Source: Solirubrobacteraceae bacterium
GTDB lineage: Bacteria > Actinomycetota > Thermoleophilia > Solirubrobacterales > Solirubrobacteraceae
Direction of reading: 5' to 3'
Assembly (NCBI GenBank): GCA_017882445.1
Contig: JADGPK010000013.1
Location: forward strand, 1-60,202
DNA length: 60,202 nucleotides
The translations under genes were made by a program, and so were the position numbers. The notes beneath the pieces are model-generated. The model had not been told where the DNA came from, searched no databases, and saw nothing but the letters and a program-made list of their open reading frames with translations. Shown here piece after piece: positions 45,714 to 54,537 of this stretch (the first letter of the stretch is position 1; the number at the start of each line of letters is the position of its first letter).

Positions 45714-47111
45714 TCATGTTCCGAAGAGCTCTCGGGCGACCCGCGCGAGCTGACCGCCGTCATCCGAGTTGAGCGCCGATCGCGGTGCGTGCAGGATGTC
45801 AGCCACGAGCCGGTGGGTCATCTGCTCGATCAGCGAGCGCTCCTTCTCGGCGAGGCCCGGCAGGCGGCGAAACAGCCAGTCCAGCTCGCCGCGACGCTGC
45901 TCGTCGGCGGCGTCGCCGATCGCCTGGATCGCCGACACGACGTTGCGCGAGCGCAGCCAGCGGAAGTACGAGTCGGCGGATTCGGCCACCAGCTTTTCGA
46001 GCTGGCGGCGGAGCGGGTCCTTCAGCTCGACGTCCTTTGCGCGGGCGAGATCGTCGGCCGATACGAAACGGTCGCCGAGCGCAGCCTGGAGCGCATCCGG
46101 GACGGCCGCCGGCGAGGACATGTCAACGACGATCGCGCCACTCTCGGCCAGCGCGCGGGCATCGCCCTCGGCGAGCGGCCACTGCCCGCCGAGCGCGACG
46201 ATCGCGCCGGCGAGGCGCGGCATGCCGCCCTCGCCTTCAAACGGGATCGCCCGTCCGCCCACCTCGCGTGCCAGGGCGACGGCTCGCTCGCCGGTTCTGT
46301 TCGTGACGATCACCTCGGCGCCCTGGCGTGCCGCGGCAAGCACGGCGAGGCGCCCCATGACGCCCGCCCCGACGACGAGGATTCGCTGCCCCTCGGGCGC
46401 CCCGGCGTGCTCTTGCACCCGCTCGAGCGCGACGTCGGCCAGCGATCGCCGCGTGCCCCCGAACCGGCTGCGAGCACGCCGGCCCGCCTGAAGCGCCACC
46501 TGGAAGAGCCGATCCAGGGCCGGGTCGAGCGGATGCTCGGTGCGACGCCGGGTGAGGGTCTCGCGGAGCTGGTGCAGGACGTGGTTCTCGCAGAGCACAG
46601 CGCTGTCCAGCCCACAGGCGACCGAGACGAGGTGCCGTGCCACGTCGATCCCCTCGAGGCGCTGCGCTCCCGGCGGTGGCTCCGGAAGCGGCCGCTCTCC
46701 AAACCCCTCGAGAGCGACGTACAGCTCGACCCGATGGCAGGTGTGGACGACTATCGTCGCATCGCTCTGCTCGAGCGCGGCCAGCTCGGTCGCGAACGCC
46801 TCACGCGCGGCGGCCGGGACGTGGCGCGCCTGGGCGACCAGGGCGACGACGGCGGGGACCGGCGCGTCGGTTCCTGCGGGTGGGTCGGCCGCGGCGCGCG
46901 ATGAAGCTCCGGACGCCCCCCACGGCACCGGCAGGAGGCCGAGAATCGCCGACCTGGCGAACCGACGGTGGCCTCCGGGCGTCGTGAATGTCGAAACGTC
47001 TCCGTTATCGCTCCAGCGGCGCAGCGTGGCCGGCGAGACGCCGACGAGCGAGCAGGCTTCGTGCAGCGTCAGCCACTCCTCGCGAACCGATGTGTGCGGC
47101 GTATTCGTCAT
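45714..47111 (-). CDS. hemA: Glutamyl-tRNA reductase with N-terminal MerR/BldC-like HTH
   Basis: 465 residues. Residues 12-62 form an excisionase/BldC-type helix-turn-helix (WLTLHEACSLVGVSPATLRR and FTTPGGHRRF). After a linker, residues about 85-465 are GluTR: catalytic C125 in VVHTCHRVELY, GLDSAVLCENHVLHQLRETL, the NADPH site GQRILVVGAGVMGRLAVLAA and IVTNRTGERAVALAREVGG, then the helical dimerisation domain. GluTR reduces Glu-tRNA to glutamate-1-semialdehyde, the first step of heme synthesis. The start overlaps the nonaheme cytochrome stop (ATGA), so heme precursor supply is coupled to cytochrome c production. A DNA-binding domain on this enzyme is unusual. Confidence 0.87.
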   Translation of the reverse strand: MTNTPHTSVREEWLTLHEACSLVGVSPATLRRWSDNGDVSTFTTPGGHRRFARSAILGLLPVPWGASGASSRAAADPPAGTDAPVPAVVALVAQARHVPAAAREAFATELAALEQSDATIVVHTCHRVELYVALEGFGERPLPEPPPGAQRLEGIDVARHLVSVACGLDSAVLCENHVLHQLRETLTRRRTEHPLDPALDRLFQVALQAGRRARSRFGGTRRSLADVALERVQEHAGAPEGQRILVVGAGVMGRLAVLAAARQGAEVIVTNRTGERAVALAREVGGRAIPFEGEGGMPRLAGAIVALGGQWPLAEGDARALAESGAIVVDMSSPAAVPDALQAALGDRFVSADDLARAKDVELKDPLRRQLEKLVAESADSYFRWLRSRNVVSAIQAIGDAADEQRRGELDWLFRRLPGLAEKERSLIEQMTHRLVADILHAPRSALNSDDGGQLARVARELFGT

Positions 47112-48682
47112 TCGAGCTTTGGGCTGGATAGGGAGCTTGGTTCGCTGTAGAGGTCAGTCCGGCTCGAGCCCAGGACAGGCTGCTTGTGGCACCTGGCGCA
47201 GAAGGTCTCCCGGTGGCAGTACCCACACGCCTGGAGACCGGCCTTTTCGATCACCTGCGGGTGGTGGTAGAGCATTTCTTCGTGGTTCACCTTCGCCGCG
47301 CCTGAGCTGTGGCAGTTCGTGCAGAAGCTGCTGTTGGATGACGGTACGAGCGCCGCGGGGCTGCGCCCGTGTTCGAAGACCCAGAGTTTCGACAGGTGAT
47401 CGGGGGGAGGGCTGAGCAGGGACACATTGGACACCGTCTTGCCGACCTGCGGGAAGGTGTGGCACGTCGTGCATTCCCACGGGATCGTCCTGCTCAGGAG
47501 GCGACCATCGGGACCGACCGCGAAATGGGCGCCGTCGTGGCAGCGGAAGCAGCCGGGGCCCGACTGGTGGCCGAGGTTACTGGGGTAGTTGGCCGAGATC
47601 TCATTCATGTTGGGGTCGGCGACAAGCGGGTAGATCTGCTTGAGCTGGTCGACCGCGTTGCTGACCTCCCGCCCCTGGGCCTTCGAGACGAGCGGGTATC
47701 TCGCCGTGTACATCCCGCGGATGCCTTCGATCGCCCTGTCCGCTTCCCCGGTCGACCGGTAGCGCTTGCTGAGGCGCGCGACCCCTTCGCGCTTGATGTA
47801 GGGGAGCGACTGGCTGATCTTGCCTTGCGCCATCGCGCTGTTGACAGCTTCGTCGGGGCTGGGGAATTCGTGGCCGACGCGGTTGTGGCAGGTGATGCAG
47901 TTCATCTGCCGCGTCGTCTCGCTCCGGCCAAGACGGCTGATGTCCGGTCGCACGTCGCTGGAGACGCCGACCTGAGAGCGGGCGAGGAACTGTTCGGTGC
48001 GGCCGCCCTTGTAGGTGACCCGAATCCAATCGATCTTCTGGGAGTTCTTTTCGGGGGTCGCATATTCGACCTTCTGCTCGACGTGCCAGTGCGCGCCGCG
48101 GCTCGCCCGCCCTTCGCCGAGGCGGTACGGACGGACCATGACGGCGACCTTTTCCCGCGTGTTGGCCTTGTCTTCGCGGTAGATGGAATGCATCACGAGC
48201 TTCACCGGGCTGCCTTCACCGGCGATCTCGCTCAGAGGGTGGCACTTCATGCACGTGTCTTCGGGGGGCGGAAGCAGGTTGGGGTCCGGTGCTGAGATCG
48301 GCCTCGGGTAGCTGTCGGTGATCACCTGGAAGAGCTGAATCGAGCCTCGCAGCTTCGACTTGACGAGGCCGACGATGCCCGGTGCGACATGACACTGTCC
48401 GCAGGTCACGTCGCGGTGGACCCCCAGCTTGTGTGCGGTCACCTCCGGGGTCATGGTGTGGCATCGCGAGCAGAAGCCTTCCGTCTCGCTCCACCGCTGG
48501 AAGGCGGTGCCGCCGATCGCCGTCACGGAGCCGACCCCCCCCACGATCAGCAGCGCGAGCAGGAAGCCGCGGCTGCTGCGCGGCGGCCGCACGAGCCGAG
48601 CGGCGCGTTCGCCGATGCGCCTGAAGCGCGTCCGCGCAGGCTTGCCTGGCGCGGCATCCGACTCATCCGGTCGATCGGGCAA
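47108..48682 (-). CDS. Nine-heme cytochrome c with NapC/NirT-type N-terminus
   Basis: 524 residues with one N-terminal membrane anchor (about 39-60, FLLALLIVGGVGSVTAIGG) and nine CxxCH sites in order: CSRCH, CGQCH, CMKCH, CITCH, CFRCH, CTTCH, CTNCH, CGYCH and CARCH. The first section (CSRCHTMTPEVTAHKLGVHR) is like NapC/NirT quinol dehydrogenases. The long insert with YRLGEGRASRGAHWHVEQKV between hemes 3 and 4 has no motif I know. It probably accepts electrons from menaquinol and passes them to extracytoplasmic carriers. Position between TlpA/ResA and hemA in the maturation operon. Confidence 0.88.
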   Translation of the reverse strand: MPDRPDESDAAPGKPARTRFRRIGERAARLVRPPRSSRGFLLALLIVGGVGSVTAIGGTAFQRWSETEGFCSRCHTMTPEVTAHKLGVHRDVTCGQCHVAPGIVGLVKSKLRGSIQLFQVITDSYPRPISAPDPNLLPPPEDTCMKCHPLSEIAGEGSPVKLVMHSIYREDKANTREKVAVMVRPYRLGEGRASRGAHWHVEQKVEYATPEKNSQKIDWIRVTYKGGRTEQFLARSQVGVSSDVRPDISRLGRSETTRQMNCITCHNRVGHEFPSPDEAVNSAMAQGKISQSLPYIKREGVARLSKRYRSTGEADRAIEGIRGMYTARYPLVSKAQGREVSNAVDQLKQIYPLVADPNMNEISANYPSNLGHQSGPGCFRCHDGAHFAVGPDGRLLSRTIPWECTTCHTFPQVGKTVSNVSLLSPPPDHLSKLWVFEHGRSPAALVPSSNSSFCTNCHSSGAAKVNHEEMLYHHPQVIEKAGLQACGYCHRETFCARCHKQPVLGSSRTDLYSEPSSLSSPKLE

Positions 48683-49262
48683 CGCCGACTCCGATCTGCG
48701 CGAGGGATTCGGCCATCGTCGTGGGGTTCAGGGACGAGATCTTGATCTCCCGCAGGATGCCGGAGCTGTCGATGAAGAAATGAGAGGGGATCCCGACGAT
48801 CCGGTAGCTGTTGGCGATCGCGCCGCTGGAGTCGACGATCTTCGGATAGGTGAGCCCGGTTCGCTGCGCGTATTCTTCGACGTCGGTCTTGTTGTCCTGG
48901 ATGAATATCCCGACGAGCTGCAGGCCCTGCGCGCGGAACTTCTGGTAGGTGGCCTCGACGTCAGGGTTCTCCGCCCGGCATGGCTGGCACCAGGATGCAC
49001 CGAAGGTGAGCCAGACCGGGTGCCCTCGGAGCTGGCTGAGCGTGATCTTCCTTCCTTCGATCGTCGTCGCGGTGAAGTTCGGGACGGGCTGACCTATTTC
49101 GGGAGCCGGGCCGCTGGCACCGCCCGAGAGGACGACCGACGTGAAGCTGCCGCCGGATGCCGGCCGGTCAGCCATGTAGGCGACGGCCAGGATGGCGATG
49201 GTGGTGACGGCCATCACTAGGAGCGTCATGCGCCGGCTTCGCTGGGTCCGCCCCCTAGCCAT
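48663..49262 (-). CDS. TlpA/ResA-like membrane-anchored thioredoxin
   Basis: 199 residues. An N-terminal anchor (MTLLVMAVTTIAILAVAYMA) precedes a thioredoxin domain with active site FGASWCQPCRAENP (CxxC) and the cis-Pro region VGIPSHFFIDSSG. In System II cytochrome c maturation ResA/CcsX reduces the apocytochrome CxxCH cysteines before heme attachment, using electrons delivered by CcdA. It overlaps the CcsA gene by 8 bases and the nonaheme cytochrome by 20, so it is part of the same operon. Confidence 0.9.
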   Translation of the reverse strand: MARGRTQRSRRMTLLVMAVTTIAILAVAYMADRPASGGSFTSVVLSGGASGPAPEIGQPVPNFTATTIEGRKITLSQLRGHPVWLTFGASWCQPCRAENPDVEATYQKFRAQGLQLVGIFIQDNKTDVEEYAQRTGLTYPKIVDSSGAIANSYRIVGIPSHFFIDSSGILREIKISSLNPTTMAESLAQIGVGVARSTG

Positions 49263-50130
49263 AGCTGTGAAGTCCTCCGAAGAAGAGGTTCCCGAAGTAG
49301 GTGAAGAGGGACGCCGCGAACACGAGCATGAGCAGCATGGCCGCCCGCTTTCCGCGCCAGCCGCGAGCGCCGCGGGCGTGCAGGTAGGCGGCGCAGACGA
49401 TCCACGTCACGAGCGAGGCGGACTCCTTGGGGTCCCAGCTCCAGTACCTGCCCCATGCGACGTCCGCCCAGATCGCTCCAAGGACGATCGTCAGGGTCAG
49501 GAACGGGAACCCCACGAGCATCGCCCGGTAGGACAGGTCGTCCAGCAGCGTGCGGTCGGGCAGGCCCCATTTGGGGCCGTTGCTCTGGATCATGTACAGG
49601 GCCGCAGCGGCGAAGGCGACCGCGAAGGCGCCGTAGGCGATGACCGCGGTGGCCACGTGAACCGTGAGCAGCAGGTTGTTCTGAAGCGCCGGCACGAGCG
49701 GCTCGACTTCGCTCGGCACCGTCGTGGCGTAGAGGAGCAGCGCCAGGGCGATGGGCAGCACGACGACGCCCACCGCCCACTGGCGATAGCGCCGCAGGAA
49801 GTAGGCGTTGACGAGGAGTGCTCCCCACGCGAAGGCGATCGAGAACTCGTACATGTTCGCGAACGGGCCGTGGCCCGTCGCACGCCAGCGGAAGAGGAGC
49901 GTCGCCGTGAGGAACCCGAGTGCCAGCCACGTCGTGAGGATGCCGAAGGTGACGGCGTTCGACGATTCGGCGCCGGTGAGCGTGGAGACGTCTGCGCCGG
50001 CGGGCTCCCCTACGAGCACCACATGGGCCCGCGCGATACGCACGGAGGCGAACGCGAGGACGTAGCTGACGAGCGCCAGAGAGACGGCGATGATGCTGGC
50101 AAAGAAGCAGTACTGGGACAGGCTAAGCAT
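49255..50130 (-). CDS. ccsA: Cytochrome c biogenesis protein CcsA/ResC (heme handling)
   Basis: 291 residues from ATG 50130. Eight or so membrane helices. The diagnostic WWD-type periplasmic region is present as WGRYWSWDPKESASLVTWIV, along with NMYEFSIAFAWG and the closing GNLFFGGLHSYG. With ResB it forms the System II heme exporter and ligase. It overlaps resB by eight bases. Confidence 0.92.
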   Translation of the reverse strand: MLSLSQYCFFASIIAVSLALVSYVLAFASVRIARAHVVLVGEPAGADVSTLTGAESSNAVTFGILTTWLALGFLTATLLFRWRATGHGPFANMYEFSIAFAWGALLVNAYFLRRYRQWAVGVVVLPIALALLLYATTVPSEVEPLVPALQNNLLLTVHVATAVIAYGAFAVAFAAAALYMIQSNGPKWGLPDRTLLDDLSYRAMLVGFPFLTLTIVLGAIWADVAWGRYWSWDPKESASLVTWIVCAAYLHARGARGWRGKRAAMLLMLVFAASLFTYFGNLFFGGLHSYG

Positions 50131-51592
50131 CGACTGTGCCCCCCTTCTCGGTATCCGCGCCACTCACGGCGCGCCTTATGTCCTCGACGAGATGCTCGAA
50201 ATGGTCCGCGAACATCGCATTGCGGCGCTCGATCGCGGCGACCCCGATCTCGCTGCCGCCCGCCCGGCGGCGGACCACTGCCCTGATCCGCCGGTGCGGG
50301 AAGTAGAAGACCGTGAACAGGCCGATCACCAGGAGCGCCGAGCCGATCCAGACAATCGTCGCGCCAGGGTCGTGGGCGACGATCAGGCCCGTGAACTCGC
50401 GTTCGCGGACGAACTTGAAGTTGACGCCGGCGATCGTCGTCGGCTTGCCCTGCGAGAGCGTTTCGATCGCCACCGGCGTCTGTTTGCCGGCCTGATAGAC
50501 CTCGAGCTGCGTTGAACCGGGAGGAATGCTCGGGTCGGTTTCGCCGGACGCGGGCGAGACGACGAATACCGTCAGGCCCTGTTGCGGAAGAAGGAAGCGG
50601 CCTACGCGGTCTTTTTGGTTCTGCGCCACGAACGCCAGCGCCACGCCCTGTTTGAAGAGGACCCGGCCGTTGCCGGCTGTCGCCTGCATTTCGACGGCGG
50701 GGCCGAAGAATGACTGGTAGAAGGTGACGCCGTCGTAGCGCACCGGGTGGTTGACGCGATCGGTCCCCGCCGTCACCTCGCGCCCCCCCTTGTAGATCGC
50801 CAGCCGGCTCGAGTATTCGCGCGGCGGGCCGCTCGGGTAGTAGGAGTCGGTGAACGACTTGGCTTCCACCGCCAGATTCGTGCCGTGCCCGACTTCCACC
50901 TTGTTGCCGATCGGGATGACGACCGATTCGTCGCGGAAACCGCCCGTCGCCGTCGCCACCGCGCCGATGAGGATCACCACGAAGGCCACGTGCGCGGCGA
51001 CCCTCCCGAACGGCGCCCAGCGGAAGCGGTCGGCGCAGATCTGGATGTCATCGCCATCGTTCGCGGTGGCGACGCGGAAGTGGTCCTTGCGGAAGGCGGC
51101 GCTCAGCGCCGCCAGCGCGGCGCTCGGGTCCTTCTCCGAGGCAATGCTGGCTCTGTGCGGCGCCTTCTCGAAGAACGCCGCGGTCATGATCATCTTCGGC
51201 TGGGTCGCCGTCCTCCAGAGGCCTGAGAACCTGCGCAGCGAGCACGTGAGCACGCTGACCGACAGGTACACGAGCACCGCCTTGAAGAAGATCGACGAGA
51301 ACACCGAGAAGAGCCCGAGCGCGCTCAGGATGTCGGTCCAGCCCCCGTATTTGGGGCGCACCATGCTGAGCCATTCGGTGTAGGCGGCCGAGTTGCCCGT
51401 CACGGTGGCGGGGGCCTGGCTGAGGAGGGTGCCCGCGAGGGTCATCAGGCCGAGCACGCAGAGCATGATCAGCGCCACCCGCATGGAGGTCAGCTGACGC
51501 ACGATCCAGCCGGGATGCGGCCTGGACCGGCGGCGAATGGCGGCGGCCGAATGGCGGTGTAGTCCGGGCTCTGCGGGTGCGCCAACGCTCAT
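50123..51592 (-). CDS. resB: Cytochrome c biogenesis protein ResB (Ccs1)
   Basis: 489 residues from ATG 51592 (the longer frame upstream lies antisense-like within ccdA and is not used). Membrane helices around 35-60 (VALIMLCVLGLMTLAGTLL), 85-110, 190-210 and 425-450 frame a large extracytoplasmic domain. Family features: KPHRASIASEKD-like region HRASIASEKDPSAALAAL, FAPFGRVAAHVAFVVILIGA, VNHPVRYDGVTFYQSFFGP and the closing VFYFPHRRIRAVV. ResB is the second half of the System II synthetase. The stop codon overlaps the ccsA start. Confidence 0.92.
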   Translation of the reverse strand: MSVGAPAEPGLHRHSAAAIRRRSRPHPGWIVRQLTSMRVALIMLCVLGLMTLAGTLLSQAPATVTGNSAAYTEWLSMVRPKYGGWTDILSALGLFSVFSSIFFKAVLVYLSVSVLTCSLRRFSGLWRTATQPKMIMTAAFFEKAPHRASIASEKDPSAALAALSAAFRKDHFRVATANDGDDIQICADRFRWAPFGRVAAHVAFVVILIGAVATATGGFRDESVVIPIGNKVEVGHGTNLAVEAKSFTDSYYPSGPPREYSSRLAIYKGGREVTAGTDRVNHPVRYDGVTFYQSFFGPAVEMQATAGNGRVLFKQGVALAFVAQNQKDRVGRFLLPQQGLTVFVVSPASGETDPSIPPGSTQLEVYQAGKQTPVAIETLSQGKPTTIAGVNFKFVREREFTGLIVAHDPGATIVWIGSALLVIGLFTVFYFPHRRIRAVVRRRAGGSEIGVAAIERRNAMFADHFEHLVEDIRRAVSGADTEKGGTVDA

Positions 51593-51600
51593 GGTGCTCC

Positions 51601-52335
51601 TCAGACTTCGATCAGTGGGAGGGTTCCGGACAGCCGGCCGAAGGTGTTGGTGATCATGAGAAAGCCGATCCCGACGAGCATCGCCCCGGTCACCACGCCG
51701 ACCACTTTCTCGTGCGTGCGGACCCAGCCGAGCCGGTCGCTGACCGCGGTGGCGCCGAGCGCCACCAGGATGAACGGGATGCCCAGGCCGATCGCGTAGA
51801 CGAACAGCAGGACGGCGCCATGGGCAACGCTCGCGCTGACCGAGGCGAGGCCGATGATGCCGCCCAGGATCGGGCCGATGCACGGCGTCCAGCCTGCGGA
51901 GAAGACCACGCCGAGCAGCGCCGAGCGCCCGTAGCTGGACACCGGCGGGGTGTCCTCTCGCAGGCGGTCGACGCCCGGGTTGCCCATCGGCAGCCGCTTC
52001 TCGCGGTAGAGCGCCGAGATGCTGATCACGCCGGCCACGTGGAGTCCCATGAAGATGAGGACCGCGCCGCCGAGTTGACGCAGGAGGCCGACGTAGTCGC
52101 GGAAGAGGTAGCCGATCAGGCCGACCGAGGCCCAGATCGCGATGAAGACCGCCGAGAAGCCGGCAACGAAGGCGAGTGCATGGAAGAAGGCGACGCGACG
52201 GTGCGGCTCATCCGAGGTGTCGGGGCTCGTCGCGACCATGTAGCTGACGTAGCCGGGGACGAGCGGCAGGCAGCACGGCGACGCGAAGGAGAGGATGCCG
52301 GCGAGGAAGGCGATCGGGATGCCGACGTCCGTCAT
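51601..52335 (-). CDS. ccdA: CcdA-type thiol-disulfide membrane protein
   Basis: 244 residues, six membrane helices, with the two conserved membrane cysteines in FASPCCLPLVPGYVSY (helix 1) and SAGWTPCIGPILGGIIG (helix 4). It passes reducing equivalents from cytoplasmic thioredoxin to the extracytoplasmic ResA/TlpA so that apocytochrome cysteines are ready for heme attachment. The ATG at 52335 overlaps the stop of the TPR gene by four bases. Confidence 0.92.
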   Translation of the reverse strand: MTDVGIPIAFLAGILSFASPCCLPLVPGYVSYMVATSPDTSDEPHRRVAFFHALAFVAGFSAVFIAIWASVGLIGYLFRDYVGLLRQLGGAVLIFMGLHVAGVISISALYREKRLPMGNPGVDRLREDTPPVSSYGRSALLGVVFSAGWTPCIGPILGGIIGLASVSASVAHGAVLLFVYAIGLGIPFILVALGATAVSDRLGWVRTHEKVVGVVTGAMLVGIGFLMITNTFGRLSGTLPLIEV

Positions 52336-53150
52336 TCTTTGCCCAGACTCTTCATGTGCGTGGCGACCGTTTTGGCGATGTTGGAGTTGGGGTCCAGCGC
52401 GATGACCTTGGCCCACGCCTTCTTGGCATCCGCCATGTCCGGCGGTTCCTTGCTCAGGTACAGGAATCCGAGGTCGTAATACGCTTCGACGTTCTTCGGT
52501 TCGGCGGAGATGACCTTGAGCCACGCCGCTTTGGCGGCGGGGACGTCGCCGATGTTGAACGCCGCCGCGCCGAGCGCCAGGCGCGCCTTCGTGTTTCCGG
52601 GGTCGAGCGCGACCGCGCGCTTCATCCAGCCCCCCGCGGTGTTGTATTCGTGAGCTTCGAAGTAGATGTCGCCGAGCTCGACCAGCGTCGCGACGTTCTT
52701 CGGGTTGGCTTCGAACTGCACCATCAGCTGGGCGACGCGCGTCTTCTGGGCGTTGCTGAGGCCCTGTTTCTGGGAGGAACCGGTCGTCCGGGACTTCGCT
52801 TCGCTCTTGCCGCCGCCCATCTCGTAGACACCGATGACGACGGCGGCGGTGACGGCGAGAGCGACTGCCGCGAGCGCGGTTCGCCTCAGCGACGATGGCA
52901 TCCGATGAGACCGTGCGCGCCCGCGCCGCGACAGAGACTCGTACGCGTCGTCGGCTGCAGCGATCTCGTGCTGGGCCCACGGGCCCAGGCTCTTCGGAGC
53001 GCCCTCGAGGAAGCCGACCAGCTCCTTGTGGGCACTATCGAGCTCCCCGGTGCTCGCCTGAGATGTCAGCCCGAGGCGGGTGTGGGGGTCCAGTGACCGG
53101 GCCTTGCTGCGTCGTCTCGACTTTGGGGAGCCTGTCGTGGTGTCGGGCAT
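52332..53150 (-). CDS. TPR protein with J-like N-terminus, cytochrome assembly factor candidate
   Basis: 272 residues. N-terminal region (about 20-82) reads DPHTRLGLTSQASTGELDSA with AADDAYESLSRRGR, a J-domain-like arrangement without a clear HPD. A membrane helix (about 90-112, LAAVALAVTAAVVIGVYEM) is followed by TPR units at about 135-265 (VATLVELGDIYFEAHEYNTA, KARLALGAAAFNIGDVPAAK, VEAYYDLGFLYLSKEP). TPR proteins such as CcmI or NrfG present apocytochromes to the ligation machinery; here the protein begins the CcdA-ResB-CcsA operon. Functional role inferred. Confidence 0.78.
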   Translation of the reverse strand: MPDTTTGSPKSRRRSKARSLDPHTRLGLTSQASTGELDSAHKELVGFLEGAPKSLGPWAQHEIAAADDAYESLSRRGRARSHRMPSSLRRTALAAVALAVTAAVVIGVYEMGGGKSEAKSRTTGSSQKQGLSNAQKTRVAQLMVQFEANPKNVATLVELGDIYFEAHEYNTAGGWMKRAVALDPGNTKARLALGAAAFNIGDVPAAKAAWLKVISAEPKNVEAYYDLGFLYLSKEPPDMADAKKAWAKVIALDPNSNIAKTVATHMKSLGKE

Positions 53151-53222
53151 CGGGTGCTCCGCCTCCTGCGAACGCTGAGTGAATTAATCAACCTTGGGCA
53201 GTTTCGAGGGAATCCCGTCCAA

Positions 53223-53259
53223 CCACAACCTGTCGGCCGTCATGTCTTGGGTACAGGTC
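53223..53259 (-). promoter_or_regulatory. Conserved element, copy C, upstream of the TPR-CcdA-ResB operon
   Basis: On the minus strand the core reads TACCCAAGACATGACGGC then CGACAGGTTGTG, about 73 bases upstream of the ATG at 53150. It aligns without gaps to copies at 54538-54573 and 57676-57711; 19 of 30 core positions agree in all three, including TACC, AAGA, GAC and TTG. All lie upstream of cytochrome-related transcription units. Confidence 0.6.
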
Positions 53260-53301
53260 ACTGACGCCGACCAGCCGAGAGATACAACGGCGTCTGTACC
53301 C
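53248..53301. repeat. Imperfect inverted repeat in the cytochrome operon promoter region
   Basis: GGGTACA (53248-53254) and GACGCCG (53263-53269) pair with the contiguous CGGCGTC (53288-53294) and TGTACCC (53295-53301). The result is a 14-bp stem with an 8-base bulge on one side. It overlaps the upstream part of the conserved element. It could be an operator with two half-sites (GGGTACA/TGTACCC) or an RNA hairpin. Confidence 0.5.
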
Positions 53302-53406
53302 CCCGGATGGGTGCTCGGGCACTAGGGGGGATCCGGGGGGCCCGGGCACTGCGGGGCACCGTGGACGCGGTCAGATGCCCGTTGCCGTGACCGCGAAAAT
53401 GGAAAC

Positions 53407-53444
53407 GCCCCTGGTGGCCAGTGAAACTGGTGACCACCAGGGGC
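53407..53444 (-). terminator. Intrinsic terminator of the first hexaheme cytochrome gene
   Basis: An 11-bp perfect stem (GCCCCTGGTGG with CCACCAGGGGC) is extended inside by CCAGT/ACTGG. On the minus strand it is followed by a T-rich run (GTTTCCATTTTCG). It starts 18 bases after the stop of the 53463-54461 gene, as expected for a rho-independent terminator, and would separate this unit from the maturation operon. Confidence 0.75.
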
Positions 53445-53462
53445 AGGATCCGGTCATCCGGG

Positions 53463-54461
53463 TTACTTGTTGTGGCAGGTCTGGCAGACGCCCCTGTTAT
53501 CAAGCCTCAACAGGAAGCTCGTCTCTTTGCCAACCACTCCGTTCGGGTACGCTACCTGCGAGGCGTTTGCGCCCATCGTCGCGTCCGTACCGTGTGCGAC
53601 GTGGCACTGGATGCAGTTGGGTTTGGCCTTCGGAGGCGCAGATTTTTCCCATTCTTCCTTGGTGTAGGAGGTGCGGTGACGGTACGTGTACGTCGCGTCG
53701 CCGCTGTTGGCGTTGCCGCTGCCACTCCCGGCGAGCAGGCGCGTGTGGCACTGGGTGCACCATTCAGAGACCTTGTACTCGAATTCCATCTGGTTGGTGT
53801 CCCAGCTCGCCCAGTAGTTGGTCGTCGTATAGACCTTGGTCGTGGCGTCGGGGATTTTGACTTCCGTTTTCGTGCCCGCTTCGGTGGGGATCGGCCTCAG
53901 GATCCGGTAGTTGCCGTTTCCGTGCGGATCATGACAGGAACCGCAGGTCAGGCTGATCGATTTGCCCATTTCCGACGTGGAGCTGATCGGTCCGTTGCCC
54001 CAGGCGATCTGCGAGGATTCGTCGACCGAGTGGGCCGAGGTCGTTTCCTTGAGTTCTGAGGTCCCCAGCGCAGGGATTGTCGCTTCAACCAGTTTCCCGG
54101 TTTCCGTGCGGACGGGTTTTGGTTCGCTCGTGTTGATCAGGGCGTACTTGAAGCCGCCGCCGCGCAGGGCTCCGGCTGCACCGCCCGATCGGCCCGTGCC
54201 CGAGTAGCCGACGCCGTCCTGTACGTCGAGGTTGGACCCCGTACCCGTGGTGCCATGGCAGGTGAAGCAGAGCGCTTCCTGGTTTTCCTTCAGGTTATAG
54301 GGGGCTTTGCCGGTGTGGGCCCGGTGGCATGCCGCGCAGGTGTCCGGGGTGAGCCCCTGTCCCTTCACGTGCGGCCCGTTGTCGGCTGCTGCCGTGCCGA
54401 CACCGATAGAGAGCGACACGACACAACCCACTACGAAGGCAAAGCGTGCCGACTTCCTCAT
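53463..54461 (-). CDS. Exported hexaheme cytochrome c, paralogue 1
   Basis: 332 residues from ATG 54461 with a strong AGGAGG upstream. A Sec signal peptide (MRKSARFAFVVGCVVSLSIG, cleavage near TAAADN) is followed by six CxxCH sites: CAACH, CFTCH, CGSCH, CTQCH, CIQCH and CQTCH. Conserved blocks with its neighbour: DNGPHV-GQGL-PDTCA, GGGFKYALI, SSQIAWGNGPIS and CGSCHDPHGNGNYRILRP. The CAACH and CGSCHDPHG segments are like doubled CxxCH (paired-heme) cytochromes found near outer electron-transfer chains. No membrane anchor after the signal, so it is soluble or cell-wall associated. It has its own promoter element and terminator. Confidence 0.87.
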   Translation of the reverse strand: MRKSARFAFVVGCVVSLSIGVGTAAADNGPHVKGQGLTPDTCAACHRAHTGKAPYNLKENQEALCFTCHGTTGTGSNLDVQDGVGYSGTGRSGGAAGALRGGGFKYALINTSEPKPVRTETGKLVEATIPALGTSELKETTSAHSVDESSQIAWGNGPISSTSEMGKSISLTCGSCHDPHGNGNYRILRPIPTEAGTKTEVKIPDATTKVYTTTNYWASWDTNQMEFEYKVSEWCTQCHTRLLAGSGSGNANSGDATYTYRHRTSYTKEEWEKSAPPKAKPNCIQCHVAHGTDATMGANASQVAYPNGVVGKETSFLLRLDNRGVCQTCHNK

Positions 54462-54537
54462 TGTCTGACCTCCTGAGCCATCGCCGGCTCCCGGGTTTTC
54501 CATTACCAACGTCATTAACGCCCGCGGAGGCTTCGAG

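Larger units (their letters stand above)
53151..53462. other. Intergenic region with promoter element, inverted repeat and terminator
   Basis: 312 bases without a gene, between the maturation operon and the first hexaheme cytochrome gene. It holds, from low to high coordinate, an AT-richer stretch (AATTAATC near 53181), a conserved promoter element (53223-53259), a long imperfect inverted repeat (53248-53301), G-runs (53327-53342), and the terminator hairpin of the upstream cytochrome gene (53407-53444). No open frame with a recognisable product. Confidence 0.7.
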
